From positions 2,549,612-2,613,611 of the forward strand of contig NZ_CP043538.1 in the NCBI RefSeq assembly GCF_000364445.2: a DNA stretch of 64,000 nt, in the 5' to 3' direction. The position numbers and the translations under genes were made by a program. Position 1 is the first letter of the stretch, and every line of letters begins with the position of its first letter. Below are positions 54,053-63,466 of the stretch, in pieces. This DNA comes from Methylobacterium mesophilicum SR1.6/6 (GTDB lineage Bacteria > Pseudomonadota > Alphaproteobacteria > Rhizobiales > Beijerinckiaceae). The notes under the pieces were generated by a model. That model searched no databases and had not been told where the DNA came from. It saw nothing but the letters and a program-made list of their open reading frames with translations.

Positions 54053-55120
54053 TCAGGCCGCCGCGGCGGCCTCGACGAAGCCGCGGGCCTGCGAGACCCA
54101 CGAGTCGCGGTCGATGCGGCCGTTGAGCTTCAGGTCGGCATCGACCTTAGCGACGTCCTCGGGGGTCATCGCGGCCAGCTGCCAGTAGTGGTAGATGCCG
54201 GCGTCGTTGAGCTTCTGCACGATCTGCGGGCCGGCGCCGTTGAGCTTGGTCAGATCGTCCGGCGCGCCGCGCGGGGCGGCGAGCAGCTCGAAATGCTCGG
54301 TCGACTCGGCGAGCATCGCCACGTCGGCCGGGTCGAGGGCGTCGGACTCGACCGTGACGGCCGCGTCGTCGTTCGCCGGCAGCTCCTCGGCCATCGGCTC
54401 CTCGGAGGCGCCGAGATCCATGCCCGACGAGCCCTGGGCACGCGAGATGCCGTCGATGGCGGCCTTGGCGATCAGGTCGCAGTAGAGCGCGATGGCGCGG
54501 CCGGCGTCGTCGTTGGCTGGGACGATGTGGGTGATGCCGTCGGGGTTGCAGTTGGTGTCGACGATGGCGGCCACCGGGATGCCGAGGCGGTTCGCCTCCT
54601 TGATCGCCAGCTGCTCCTTGTTGGTGTCGATCACGAACAGCAGGTCGGGGACGCCGCCCATGTCCTTGATACCGCCGAGCGCCTTCTCGAGCTTCTCCTT
54701 CTCACGGGAGAGCATCAGGCGCTCCTTCTTGGTCAGGCCCGGGCCACCGGTCTCCAGCGTCTCGGTGACCTTCCGCAGGCGCGAGATCGAGCCCGAGATC
54801 GTCTTCCAGTTGGTGAGCATGCCGCCCAGCCAGCGGGAGTTGACGTAGTACTGGGCCGAGCGCTTCGCCGCCTCGGCGATCGTGTCGGCCGCCTGGCGCT
54901 TGGTGCCGACGAACAGCACGCGGCCACCCTTGGCGACGGTGTCGCTCACCGCCTGCAGCGCCTGGTGCAGCGCCGGCACGGTCTGGGCGAGGTCGATGAT
55001 GTGGATGTTGTTGCGGGTGCCGAAGATGTACGGCTGCATCTTCGGGTTCCAGCGGTGGGACTGGTGACCGAAATGGGCGCCCGCCTCCAGGAGCTGACGC
55101 ATAGAGAAATCGACGGCCAT
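54053..55120 (-). CDS. rpsB: 30S ribosomal protein S2 with a long C-terminal extension
   Basis: A 355-residue S2; the canonical part ([22 protein letters not shown] ... [36 protein letters not shown]) ends near residue 230. The remaining 120 residues comprise an acidic linker and a helix-hairpin-helix-like module ([40 protein letters not shown]). Such a module also occurs at the end of some alphaproteobacterial ribosomal proteins (family knowledge). S2 joins the small subunit late, near S1. Confidence 0.96.
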   Translation of the reverse strand: MAVDFSMRQLLEAGAHFGHQSHRWNPKMQPYIFGTRNNIHIIDLAQTVPALHQALQAVSDTVAKGGRVLFVGTKRQAADTIAEAAKRSAQYYVNSRWLGGMLTNWKTISGSISRLRKVTETLETGGPGLTKKERLMLSREKEKLEKALGGIKDMGGVPDLLFVIDTNKEQLAIKEANRLGIPVAAIVDTNCNPDGITHIVPANDDAGRAIALYCDLIAKAAIDGISRAQGSSGMDLGASEEPMAEELPANDDAAVTVESDALDPADVAMLAESTEHFELLAAPRGAPDDLTKLNGAGPQIVQKLNDAGIYHYWQLAAMTPEDVAKVDADLKLNGRIDRDSWVSQARGFVEAAAAA

Positions 55121-55309
55121 GGCTCTTGTGCTCTCCGGTTATATCCGCCGCGGAGGGATGCGGCCGGCCGAGATCTCGGACGACCACCGGAAACGCCTCA
55201 TTCAGGCATGAGGCCGGCTCCGCGTGTGGGATGGGCGGGCGCTTAGCAGAGGGGCGGGTTGAAGGCAAGGCGCGGAGCAACGATCCGGCGCAGGCCGCGC
55301 CGTGCGAGC

Positions 55310-56050
55310 TCACTCCGTCGCGAACACCGCTGCCACGTCGTCCGCCGCCATGACCCGGTAATCTCCCGCCGGCAGGTCGGCCGGCAGAGCAAGTCCGCCG
55401 ACCCGGTCCCGGTGCAGCGCCGTCACGTGGTTGCCCAATGCGGCGAACATACGCCGAACCTGATGGTATCGACCCTCGGTCAGCGTCACGGCACAGTGCG
55501 TGTCATCCTCCACGTCGAGCCGCACCGGCAACAAGGGGCGCTCCTCGCCCTCCAGCATCAGCGTCCCGGAGGCCAAGACCGTCGCCTCGTTCCCCGCCAG
55601 CGGCCAGTCGAGGGTGACACGGTAGCGCTTCGCCACGCTGGCCTTCGGACTGATGATCCGGTGCAGCAGCACGCCGTCGTCGGTGAGCAGGAGCAGGCCC
55701 GAGGTCTCCTTGTCGAGGCGGCCGACCGTCGAGAGCGGCGGCTCCCGCCGGCGCCAGCGCTCCGGCAGCAATCCGTAGACCAGCGGACCGGCCTCCTTGT
55801 GCGAGCAGGTGACGCCGAGCGGCTTGTGCAGCATCAGGCAGAGTCCGGGCAGCGGGTCGAGGGGCTCGCCGTCGATTGTCAGGCGGTCGGGCAGATCCTG
55901 ATCGAGGGGGATCCGATCCCCGGCATCCTCCAGTTCCGCACCGTCAAGGCGAATGGCGCCGGCGCGGGCGAGCCCCTGGACCTCACGCCGGGAGCCGTAA
56001 CCGAGGTTGGCGAGGAGCTTGTCGAGCCGGACGGACTTCGCAGCGCTCAC
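55310..56050 (-). CDS. 16S rRNA pseudouridine synthase (RsuA/RluE family)
   Basis: A 246-residue enzyme with an N-terminal S4 RNA-binding domain (VRLDKLLANLGYGSRREVQGLARAGAIRLDG) and a pseudouridine synthase domain. The catalytic Asp is in VGRLDKETSGLLLLTDDG, and GRYHQVRRMFAALGNHVTALHRDRVGGLAL is the family's C-terminal motif. The start is GTG 56050, overlapping the upstream methyltransferase stop (GTGA). RsuA itself modifies U516 of 16S rRNA; the precise target here is inferred. Confidence 0.9.
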   Translation of the reverse strand: MSAAKSVRLDKLLANLGYGSRREVQGLARAGAIRLDGAELEDAGDRIPLDQDLPDRLTIDGEPLDPLPGLCLMLHKPLGVTCSHKEAGPLVYGLLPERWRRREPPLSTVGRLDKETSGLLLLTDDGVLLHRIISPKASVAKRYRVTLDWPLAGNEATVLASGTLMLEGEERPLLPVRLDVEDDTHCAVTLTEGRYHQVRRMFAALGNHVTALHRDRVGGLALPADLPAGDYRVMAADDVAAVFATE

Positions 56051-56952
56051 CGGCGCGCCTCGTAGACCCGGAAGCCGCCTGCCTGCACGGCCACCGCGAC
56101 GTGCCGGAACGCCTCGCGCAGGCTCGCCTCGTAAGGCAGATGCGCGTTGGCGACGAGCCACAGCGTGCCGCCGGGACGAAGCACCTCGGCGGCCCGGGCG
56201 ATGAAGGCGCGGCCAAGGGACGGATCCTCGCTCCCGCCCTCATGGAAGGGCGGGTTGGTCACGACGAAATCGAGATGGTCGGGCACCACGCCGGGGGTCC
56301 GGACATCCGCCCAATGGATCGTCGCCCGCGGGTCGGCGACGTTGAGGCGCGCCATCTCGACGGCCCGGCGATCGATCTCCACCAGCGTGAGGGTCGCCAC
56401 GGCGTCGGACCTGAGGACCGCGCGGGAGAGGATGCCGAGACCGCAGCCGAAATCGGCGCCGCGGCCCTTGAGCGTCGGCAGGTTCGCCAGGAGCAGCGCC
56501 GTGCCGGGATCGAGCCGGTCCCAGGAGAAGATGCCCGGTTGCGTGCACAGGGCGAGGTTGTCGACGTGGCGGGGAGCCCCCTCGTCGATCGCCTCGGCGA
56601 GACCGGCCAGCGAAGGCGGCCGCTCGGCCGTGCAGATCCGGTGATGCCGGCGCGGCTGGTCGGCAGCGGCGCAACCGAACGTCGTAAGTTCCTTGGCCAA
56701 GCGGGTGCCGCCGCGATCCTTCGGCGCCAGCGCCACCATGCGGCCGCCCGGCCCCAGCGCACGCAGCATCTGCGCGAGCACGTAGCGCCGCTCGACCGTT
56801 CCGGGGGGCGCCAGCACCGTGGCCGAATCGAGACTGTTCTCGGACAGATCCTCCAGTCGTTCGGCGCCGGGGATCAACGGGGAAAGCTGGACGGCGTCAC
56901 CGGGGACCTCGGCGAGGTCGACCGGCGGCAGGCCGTAGACGGCATGGCGCAT
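56047..56952 (-). CDS. Class I SAM methyltransferase, RsmC-like (16S rRNA guanine-N2)
   Basis: A methyltransferase of about 301 residues with a duplicated fold, as in RsmC/RlmG. The SAM motif GADFGCGLGILSRAVL and the catalytic NPPF in DFVVTNPPFHEGGSED mark an N2-guanine methyltransferase. The N-terminal half (VLAPPGTVERRYVLAQMLRALGPGGRMVALAPKDRGG) is the degenerate copy. ATG 56952 is preferred; an upstream in-frame start adds 13 residues. Coupled to the pseudouridine synthase gene, so both probably mature small-subunit rRNA. Confidence 0.87.
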   Translation of the reverse strand: MRHAVYGLPPVDLAEVPGDAVQLSPLIPGAERLEDLSENSLDSATVLAPPGTVERRYVLAQMLRALGPGGRMVALAPKDRGGTRLAKELTTFGCAAADQPRRHHRICTAERPPSLAGLAEAIDEGAPRHVDNLALCTQPGIFSWDRLDPGTALLLANLPTLKGRGADFGCGLGILSRAVLRSDAVATLTLVEIDRRAVEMARLNVADPRATIHWADVRTPGVVPDHLDFVVTNPPFHEGGSEDPSLGRAFIARAAEVLRPGGTLWLVANAHLPYEASLREAFRHVAVAVQAGGFRVYEARR

Positions 56953-57091
56953 GAAGGATTCGGGATCTGGAGAGCCGGCTCCGGAACGCAAATCCGCGGC
57001 GGAGCGGGTCGGGCCCGCGCCCGACTCGGTTTATCCGGGGAAACGCCGCGATTTATACCGCAATCGAGCCGGAAGCCCAGCACCTGACGGG

Positions 57092-58087
57092 TCAGCCCCG
57101 CGGAAATTCCAGGCCCATCTCGCGGTAGCGGGCGGGATCGTCGGCCCAGTTCTCACGGACCTTCACGTGCAGGAACAGGTGAACCTTGGCGTCGGCCGCC
57201 TCGGCGATCTCGACGCGCGCCGCCTGTCCGATCGCCTTGATGGTCTGCCCGCCCTTGCCGAGCACGATCGAGCGCTGGCTCTCCCGCTCGACGAAGATCG
57301 TCTGCTCGATCCGCACGGACCCGTCGGACCGGATCTGCCACTGGTCGGTCTCCACGGTGGAGCGGTAGGGCAGCTCCTCATGCAGCCGGTCGTAGATCTT
57401 CTCCCGGGTGATTTCGGCGGCGAGCATGCGTAGCGGCGCGTCCGAGACCTGATCCTCCGGATAGAGCCAGGGTCCCGCCGGCATCCGGGCCGCCAGGGCG
57501 CGGCGCAGGTCGTCAACGCCGTCGCCGTTCAGCGCCGAGATCATGAAGGTCTCGGCGAAGGGAGCGGCGGCGTTGAGCTTGGCCGCGAGGTCGAGCAGAC
57601 GCTCCCGCGGGATCAGGTCGATCTTGTTGAGGATCAGCAGCTTCTCCCGCCTCACCTCGCCGAGCCGGCCGAGCACGGCCTCCACCTCCGCGTCGATCCC
57701 CTTGCGCGCGTCGACCAGCAGGCACACCGCGTCGGCGTCCGCCGCGCCGCTCCAGGCCGAGTGAACCATCGCCCGGTCGAGGCGGCGCTTGGGCGCGAAA
57801 ATGCCGGGCGTGTCGACGAGGACCACCTGGGCCGAGCCCTCGATGAGGATCCCCCGCACCAGCGCGCGGGTCGTCTGCACCTTTCGGGAGACGATCGAAA
57901 CCTTAGTGCCGACGAGGCTGTTCAACAGGGTCGACTTGCCGGCGTTGGGCACGCCGATCAGCGCCACGAAGCCGGCTCGGGCATCGGCGGGCGTGCCCGG
58001 CAGCGCAGACGGATCGCGCGGGGGCTCCGCCCCGCCTGGACCGTCGGGGCCGTCCCGGTCGTGCTCGTCTTCGTCGTGTGCGGTCAT
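57092..58087 (-). CDS. era: GTPase Era
   Basis: A 331-residue ribosome-assembly GTPase. G1 GVPNAGKST, G3 DTPGIF, G4 NKID and G5-like SALNGDGVDDL are present, followed by a KH domain (VLGKGGQTIKAIGQAARVEIAEAADAKVHLFLHVKV) that binds the 3' end of 16S rRNA. An unusual acidic/Pro-rich N-terminal tail of about 35 residues (DEDEHDRDGPDGPGG) precedes the G domain. The ATG overlaps the rnc stop (ATGA). Confidence 0.96.
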   Translation of the reverse strand: MTAHDEDEHDRDGPDGPGGAEPPRDPSALPGTPADARAGFVALIGVPNAGKSTLLNSLVGTKVSIVSRKVQTTRALVRGILIEGSAQVVLVDTPGIFAPKRRLDRAMVHSAWSGAADADAVCLLVDARKGIDAEVEAVLGRLGEVRREKLLILNKIDLIPRERLLDLAAKLNAAAPFAETFMISALNGDGVDDLRRALAARMPAGPWLYPEDQVSDAPLRMLAAEITREKIYDRLHEELPYRSTVETDQWQIRSDGSVRIEQTIFVERESQRSIVLGKGGQTIKAIGQAARVEIAEAADAKVHLFLHVKVRENWADDPARYREMGLEFPRG

Positions 58088-58863
58088 GCTGTCTCCGTCG
58101 GCCCCACCTCCGGCGAGGCTCCGATCCCCTCCCGCTCCAGAAGCGCCTGGGCGGCCGCCTGCTCGGCGATCCGCTTCGACGTGCCGTCGCCGAGACCGGG
58201 CTCGAGGCCCTCGACCTGTACGGCGATGCGGAACCGGGGCGCGTGGTCGGGGCCGGTGCGCTCCACCACCTCATAGGTGGGGATCGGCAGGCTGCGGCCC
58301 ATGGCCCATTCCTGAAGGGCGGATTTTGCGTCGCGGCCCCGCGGCGCAGCGTTGGGCTCGGCGGGCCGGAAATGCGCCTCGACCACCGCCCGGGCGGCGT
58401 CAAATCCGGCGTCGAGGTAGATCGCGCCCAGGATCGCCTCGCAGACATCCGCCAGGATCGTCTGGTTGCGTCGCCCCCCGCCCATCACCTCGCCCTGGCC
58501 GAGGATCAGGTGCGGCCCGACTTCCCAGGCGGCGGCGACGACCGCGCAGGTCTCGCGCCGGACCAGAGCCGCCAGCTGCCGGGAGAGGTCGCCCTCGTCG
58601 GCCTCAGGGAACGCGCCGTAGAGGCGGTCCGCCACCGCGAGGCCGAGCACGCGGTCACCGAGGAATTCGAGGCGCTGGTAGCTGCCGCCCCGGCCGCTGG
58701 CCTTGCTGGTGTGGGTCAGGGCGCGGGTCAGCAAGTTCTGGTCGGCGAAGCGATGGCCGATCCGCTCCTCAAGCGCCCCGAGCGGCGGACGGGGCTTGTG
58801 GGCACGGCGTGCCCGCGCGGAGTTTCGGGGCTGCGCGGCGTCGTCCAAGTCCGGACCGGTCAA
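58084..58863 (-). CDS. rnc: Ribonuclease III
   Basis: A 259-residue double-strand-specific RNase that processes rRNA precursors. The signature reads YQRLEFLGDRVLGLAVADRLY, with the second acidic site in DVCEAILGAIYLDAGFDAA and a C-terminal dsRNA-binding domain (KSALQEWAMGRSLPIPTYEVV...). No ATG exists; TTG 58863 overlaps the lepB stop (TTGA) and is the likely start, though an upstream frame within lepB is open. Confidence 0.93.
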   Translation of the reverse strand: MTGPDLDDAAQPRNSARARRAHKPRPPLGALEERIGHRFADQNLLTRALTHTSKASGRGGSYQRLEFLGDRVLGLAVADRLYGAFPEADEGDLSRQLAALVRRETCAVVAAAWEVGPHLILGQGEVMGGGRRNQTILADVCEAILGAIYLDAGFDAARAVVEAHFRPAEPNAAPRGRDAKSALQEWAMGRSLPIPTYEVVERTGPDHAPRFRIAVQVEGLEPGLGDGTSKRIAEQAAAQALLEREGIGASPEVGPTETA

Positions 58864-59645
58864 TGGATCGTCGAGAACAGGCGCGTCCAGCGCACGTGGG
58901 CCGGCCAGTTCCAGACCTGCCACGCCGGGGTGCCCTCGTCGATGGAGAAGAAGATCATCTCGGCGCGCCCGACCAGATTGGCGAACGGCACGTAGCCGAC
59001 GCTCGCGAGGTCGCGCGAATCCGTCGAGTTGTCGCGGTTGTCGCCCATCATGAAGAAGTGACCGGGCGGGACGGTGTACAGCTCGGTCTTGTCCCAGAAC
59101 CCGTTGTCGCCGTCGCGCTCGATCACCCGGTGGACCACGCCGTTGGGCAAGGTCTCGAGGTACTGGGGCACCTTGGTAGCCTGCCCGTAGGGATCGGTCG
59201 TCTCGTAATCGGCGATCCGCTCGCGCTTGACCGCCTTGCCGTTGATGTTGAGCACGCCGTCGATCATCTGGATCTTGTCGCCCGGCAGGCCGATCACGCG
59301 CTTGATGTAGTCGGTCGCGTTGTCCTTCGGCAGCTTGAACACCGCGATGTCGCCGCGCTTCGGCTCGGCGCCCCAGATCCGGCCCTCCGCCTGAATCGGA
59401 ATATATTCCGAAAGCGGAAGCGAGTATTTGGAGTATCCGTAGGAATATTTCGAGACGAACAGGTAGTCGCCGATGAGCAGCGTCGGCACCAGCGAGCCCG
59501 AGGGGATGTTGAACGGCTGGAACAGAAGCGTGCGAACCACCAGGGCGATGAGCAGCGCCTGGATGCCGACCTTCAGCGTCTCACGGATGCTGGCCCAGGT
59601 GCCGGTCTCGGCGGGTTTCCTGAGCGGCTTGCCGTCGTAATCCAC
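58860..59645 (-). CDS. lepB: Signal peptidase I
   Basis: A 261-residue inner-membrane protease that removes signal peptides. One transmembrane helix (VGIQALLIALVVRTLLF) precedes the catalytic Ser51 in IPSGSLVPTLLIGDYLFVSKYSYGYSKYSLP (SGSL instead of the usual SGSM) and the catalytic Lys115 in DYIKRVIGLPGD. The GDNRDNSTDSR box is intact. The start is GTG 59645. Confidence 0.96.
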   Translation of the reverse strand: MDYDGKPLRKPAETGTWASIRETLKVGIQALLIALVVRTLLFQPFNIPSGSLVPTLLIGDYLFVSKYSYGYSKYSLPLSEYIPIQAEGRIWGAEPKRGDIAVFKLPKDNATDYIKRVIGLPGDKIQMIDGVLNINGKAVKRERIADYETTDPYGQATKVPQYLETLPNGVVHRVIERDGDNGFWDKTELYTVPPGHFFMMGDNRDNSTDSRDLASVGYVPFANLVGRAEMIFFSIDEGTPAWQVWNWPAHVRWTRLFSTIH

Positions 59646-59686
59646 GCGCGCGTTCCGTCTTCGCTTGAGAGTCCGTCGCCTGCCGC

Positions 59687-59707
59687 CGGCGGGGCGCTGC
59701 CCCGCCG
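59687..59707. other. Perfect GC hairpin between acpS and lepB
   Basis: CGGCGGGGC and GCCCCGCCG form a perfect nine-pair stem around GCT. It lies in the 169-base gap before lepB. No T-run follows in the minus direction, so it might be an mRNA stability or processing element rather than a terminator. Confidence 0.5.
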
Positions 59708-59814
59708 CGGGCGGCCTGATATGCGGTTGTCCCGAGGAATGCGCCGCAATCGTGTCCGCTGTGTGCGGCGGTCTAGACCATGCGCGACCCCCCGCAACGC
59801 ACGACCAGGGTCAG

Positions 59815-60246
59815 CTAATCCGCCGCCTCCGTCCCCGGCCGGACTTTCTGATCCGGCAAGGCCTCGATGACCACGAAGGCCTGGGCCATGGGCGGATCGT
59901 CCGTGAGGCTCACGTGCAGGCGCGCCGTGTGACCCTCCGGCATGAGTTCCGCGAGCCGCTCGGCGGCGCCCCCGGCGAGCCGCAGGGTCGGCTGCCCGGA
60001 GGGGAGGTTCACCACCTCCATGTCGCGCCAGAACACGCCGCCGCTGAGGCCGGTGCCTAACGCCTTCGCGCAGGCCTCCTTGGCGGCGAAGCGCCTCGCG
60101 TAGCCTTCCGCACGGGCGGCCCGGCGGTCGCAGCGGGCCCGCTCGCCCTCGGTGAACACCCGATGTGTGAAGCGCTCACCGTGCCGTTCCAGCGTCCGGG
60201 CAATCCGGCGGATGTCGCAGAGATCCGATCCGATCCCGATGATCAT
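59815..60246 (-). CDS. acpS: Holo-[acyl-carrier-protein] synthase
   Basis: A 143-residue transferase attaching phosphopantetheine to acyl carrier protein. The metal site is in [13 protein letters not shown] (Asp8) and [16 protein letters not shown] (Glu). Slightly longer than average at the C-terminus. The ATG overlaps the pdxJ stop by four bases. Confidence 0.95.
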   Translation of the reverse strand: MIIGIGSDLCDIRRIARTLERHGERFTHRVFTEGERARCDRRAARAEGYARRFAAKEACAKALGTGLSGGVFWRDMEVVNLPSGQPTLRLAGGAAERLAELMPEGHTARLHVSLTDDPPMAQAFVVIEALPDQKVRPGTEAAD

Positions 60247-60992
60247 GCGCGCCGCGCCCGGTCCATGGCGGCACGCATGTCGCGCACCGCCTGATCGAGC
60301 CCGACGAAGATGGCGTCGGCGATCAGCGAATGGCCGATGTTGAGCTCCCGGATCTGCGGCAGCGCCGCCACCGGTCCGACACTGCCCAGTGTCAGTCCGT
60401 GACCCGCATGGATCTCCAGGCCGAGGCCAGCGCCGTGCTCGGCGGCGCGCCGGATCCGGCCCAGTTCATGGGCGGTCTTCGCCGCGTCGTCCCCGAGGGC
60501 GGCCTCGCAATAGCTGCCGGTATGCAGTTCAACCACGGGCGCCCCCAGGGCGCAGGCGGCGTCCATCACGGCGGGCTCGGGCTCTACGAACAGCGAGACC
60601 CGGATACCCGCTTCAGCCAGCGCGCGGATCCGCGGCGCGAGGTGATCGCGGCCGCCGACGATGTCGAGGCCGCCTTCGGTGGTACGCTCCTCGCGCTTCT
60701 CCGGGACGAGGCAGGCGGCGTGGGGCCGGGTGGCGAGGGCGATCCCCACCATCTCGTCGGTGGCCGCCATCTCGAAGTTGAGCGGCACGGAGAGACCGCG
60801 CTTGAGCGCCGTGATGTCGGTGTCGCGGATGTGGCGCCGGTCTTCGCGCAGGTGCGCGGTGATTCCGTCGGCGCCCGCCTCGACCGCGAGCAGCGCGGCC
60901 CGCACCGGGTCCGGGTAGTCGCCACCGCGGGCGTTACGGACCGTCGCGACGTGATCGATGTTGACGCCGAGGCGCAGCTTTTCGGAGGTCAT
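60243..60992 (-). CDS. pdxJ: Pyridoxine 5'-phosphate synthase
   Basis: A 249-residue TIM-barrel enzyme that condenses 1-deoxyxylulose 5-phosphate with 3-amino-2-oxopropyl phosphate in vitamin B6 synthesis. [48 protein letters not shown] and [17 protein letters not shown] are diagnostic. First gene of the pdxJ-acpS-lepB-rnc-era run. Confidence 0.97.
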   Translation of the reverse strand: MTSEKLRLGVNIDHVATVRNARGGDYPDPVRAALLAVEAGADGITAHLREDRRHIRDTDITALKRGLSVPLNFEMAATDEMVGIALATRPHAACLVPEKREERTTEGGLDIVGGRDHLAPRIRALAEAGIRVSLFVEPEPAVMDAACALGAPVVELHTGSYCEAALGDDAAKTAHELGRIRRAAEHGAGLGLEIHAGHGLTLGSVGPVAALPQIRELNIGHSLIADAIFVGLDQAVRDMRAAMDRARRA

Positions 60993-61553
60993 CCGCTCGT
61001 TCGTCCCAAGATCGGCGCGATGCGCCCAGCTCCAGGCAGCGATATGCTGGCGTCCTGGCGCTCCGGCAAGGCGGGGCAGAGGATGTGCGCCGCGTTCGCG
61101 GCGAGTCGTGTGCCGGATCCCGGATCAGGTTCTTCTTCTCTCCGCCTGTCCGGGAAAGTGCGCGGATTCCCACCGGACCCTTTCCCAGGCGCATGCAGCA
61201 TAGCGGAATGCGGCCCGGGACCCAGCAAACCGGGCCTCAGCACAGGAATCGCCGCGCAGCGGCTCCAACCGAAACCCGACCGCGCCGCGACCGTCTCGTT
61301 CGACTTGCCATCCCCGACAAAACCGACTATGCGCCGCCCCTCGCGTTCGCTCCGGCCGGGGGCTGAACGGACGGTGCCGCTTACGGCATAGGGCTCGTCA
61401 AGAATCCGTCGTCCGGTGTCTCCGCCTTCGATCAACCGCTCGGGCCTGAAAATCGGCTCGAAGGGCTTGGCGCCGAGCGATCCGCGAGATGAACCGGCCC
61501 GAAACAGCCGCCTCTCGGCGGTCGGGCTCCTTATGACGCTGAAAGGCCCGACG
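60993..61553. other. Long divergent intergenic region between pdxJ and rpsF
   Basis: No gene is seen in 561 bases. It contains a stem GGCCCGG / CCGGGCC (61212-61218 / 61230-61236) and the rpsF leader hairpins described separately. It must hold promoters for both operons and has room for a leader or small RNA. Confidence 0.5.
61508..61552 (+). promoter_or_regulatory. Hairpins in the rpsF leader enclosing the ribosome-binding site
   Basis: A small stem CCGCC-TCTC-GGCGG (61508-61521) is followed by GTCGGGC (61521-61527) pairing perfectly with GCCCGAC (61546-61552), directly before the ATG at 61554. The GAAAGG ribosome site lies in and at the foot of this stem. This is the place where S6:S18 autoregulatory structures occur in other bacteria (established for that motif; identity here is inferred). 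Confidence 0.5.
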
Positions 61554-62006
61554 ATGCCTCTCTACGAGCATGTGCTCTTGGCCCGCCAGGACGTGACGTC
61601 CCAGCAGGTCGAGTCGATGATCGACACCTACAAGGGTGTGATCGAGCAGAACGGTGGCCGTCTCGAGAAGATCGAGATGTGGGGCGTGAAGTCCCTCGCC
61701 TACCGGATCAAGAAGAACCGCAAGGCGCATTTCGCGCTCCTCAACATCGACGCCCCGCCGGCCGCCATCGCCGAGATGGAGCGCCAGATGCAGATCTCCG
61801 AGGACGTGCTGCGCTTCATGACCATCCGGGTCGAGGAGCTCGATTCCGAGCCGTCCGCCATGATGCAGAAGCGCGACCGCGACGACCGCAAGGATCGCGA
61901 GCGCGGCCGTCGTCGGGACGACGAAGGCTTCGGCGGCGGCGGCTTCGGCGGCGACCGGGGTGATCGCGGCGATCGCGGCGAGCGCAGCTTCGGCGGGGAG
62001 GGCTAA
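61554..62006 (+). CDS. rpsF: 30S ribosomal protein S6
   Basis: A 150-residue S6. The core ([64 protein letters not shown]) is standard; the C-terminus is an extended charged and Gly-rich tail ([30 protein letters not shown]), a common alphaproteobacterial feature. ATG 61554 sits just after the leader hairpin. First gene of the ribosomal operon. Confidence 0.96.
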   Translation: MPLYEHVLLARQDVTSQQVESMIDTYKGVIEQNGGRLEKIEMWGVKSLAYRIKKNRKAHFALLNIDAPPAAIAEMERQMQISEDVLRFMTIRVEELDSEPSAMMQKRDRDDRKDRERGRRRDDEGFGGGGFGGDRGDRGDRGERSFGGEG

Positions 62007-62009
62007 CCC

Positions 62010-62261
62010 ATGGCATTCGGTGCTGGTGCGGGCGGCGGACGCCGTCCCTTCTTCCGTCGTCGCAAGACCTGCCCGTTCTCCGGCGCGAACGCGCCGAAGA
62101 TTGACTACAAGGACGTCAAGCTCCTGTCCCGCTACGTGTCCGAGCGCGGCAAGATCGTGCCGTCGCGGATCACCGCGGTCTCGGCCAAGAAGCAGCGCGA
62201 GCTCGCCCAGGCGATCAAGCGCGCCCGCTTCCTCGGCCTGCTGCCCTACGTGATCAAGTAG
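62010..62261 (+). CDS. rpsR: 30S ribosomal protein S18
   Basis: An 83-residue S18 that binds S6 in the platform of the small subunit. [71 protein letters not shown] is a full match. Three bases after the rpsF stop. Confidence 0.97.
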   Translation: MAFGAGAGGGRRPFFRRRKTCPFSGANAPKIDYKDVKLLSRYVSERGKIVPSRITAVSAKKQRELAQAIKRARFLGLLPYVIK

Positions 62262-62390
62262 GACTCGAAACCCGCCGGCCCGGCATCAGCCCGGGCCGGT
62301 CCTCGCAGAGGGCGGCCCGAGGTCGTCCGATCGTTGGGGCGCGCAAGCCGCCTCTAACCCTGCCGCAGCGGCAGCGGGACAGCGGATTTC

Positions 62391-63425
62391 ATGGCACAGC
62401 ACATCGGCATCGGTATCGGCGCGGGTCTCGTCTCGGCACTCCTGTTCGGGGTGCTGCTGAAGGCGACGCCGCTCGCGATCCTGCTCTACCTCGTGGCACC
62501 GCTGCCGATTCTGATCGTGGGGCTTGGCTGGAGCCACAGGGCCGCCCTCGCGGCCGCGGCCACCGGCAGCCTCGCCCTCGTCCTGGTGGTCGCGCCGTTC
62601 ATGGGCCTCGCCTTCGGCGCCTATATCGCGCTGCCCGCGTGGTGGCTCGCCTACCTCACGCTCCTCGGCCGCGAGACGCCGAACGGCCTCGAATGGTATC
62701 CGACCGGCCGCCTGCTCGGCTGGACCGCGGCGACGGCAGCCCTCGCGTTCATCGCCATCGCGGTCCTGTCCTCGCCGAACCACGCCGCCTTCGACGCGCA
62801 ACTGCGCGGGCTCGCGCAGACGCTGGTGCAGACCCGCATGCCCGCGCCGCGGACGACGGCGGAGGCCCGGCGCACCGATGCGGCGCCGGCCGAGAAGGAG
62901 GGCGGCGATCCGGACACGGCTGCCGGACCGGACTCCGCGCCGAAGGCCGAATCCGACCCGTCCGACGTGACCCGTGCAGAGATGGCTGACGCCCTCGCGC
63001 GCGTCGTGCCGGCCTTCGCGGCCAACGGGCTGGCGCTGCTCCTGACCTTCTATCTCTGGGCCTCGGCGCGGATCGTGAAGATCTCCGGCCGTCTGCCCCG
63101 GCCCTGGCCCGACATCCCCTCCACCGCCATGCCGCGGACGACCCTCGCCACGCTGGCGGCCGCTATCCTGATGTGCTTTGCGCCCGGCTATGTCGGCGTG
63201 TTCGGCATCGCGCTGGTCGGCGCGCTCAGCGCGGCCTTCGCGCTCCAGGGGCTCGCCGCCTTCCACGACCGCTCCCGCGGCCGGCCGGGGCGCGGCCTGA
63301 TGCTGTTCGGCATGTACCTGATCCTGTTCGTGACCCAGGGCATCGCCCTGGTGGCACTCACCGTGTTCGGCCTCGCCGACACCGCCCTCGACCGCCGCCG
63401 TCCGAAGGACAATCCGGCGCCGTGA
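62391..63425 (+). CDS. DUF2232 multi-pass membrane protein
   Basis: A 344-residue inner-membrane protein with about eight helices in two blocks, separated by a charged, Ala-rich cytoplasmic or periplasmic loop (about 150-195). It belongs to the DUF2232 group found between rpsR and rplI in many alphaproteobacteria and distantly related to YybS/energy-coupling-type S components. Its function is not known. It is 41 bases before rplI and cotranscribed with the ribosomal genes. Confidence 0.85.
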   Translation: MAQHIGIGIGAGLVSALLFGVLLKATPLAILLYLVAPLPILIVGLGWSHRAALAAAATGSLALVLVVAPFMGLAFGAYIALPAWWLAYLTLLGRETPNGLEWYPTGRLLGWTAATAALAFIAIAVLSSPNHAAFDAQLRGLAQTLVQTRMPAPRTTAEARRTDAAPAEKEGGDPDTAAGPDSAPKAESDPSDVTRAEMADALARVVPAFAANGLALLLTFYLWASARIVKISGRLPRPWPDIPSTAMPRTTLATLAAAILMCFAPGYVGVFGIALVGALSAAFALQGLAAFHDRSRGRPGRGLMLFGMYLILFVTQGIALVALTVFGLADTALDRRRPKDNPAP

Positions 63426-63466
63426 GACCCCGGCCTCCGCGGCCGAAACCCTGAAGGAGAAAGACC

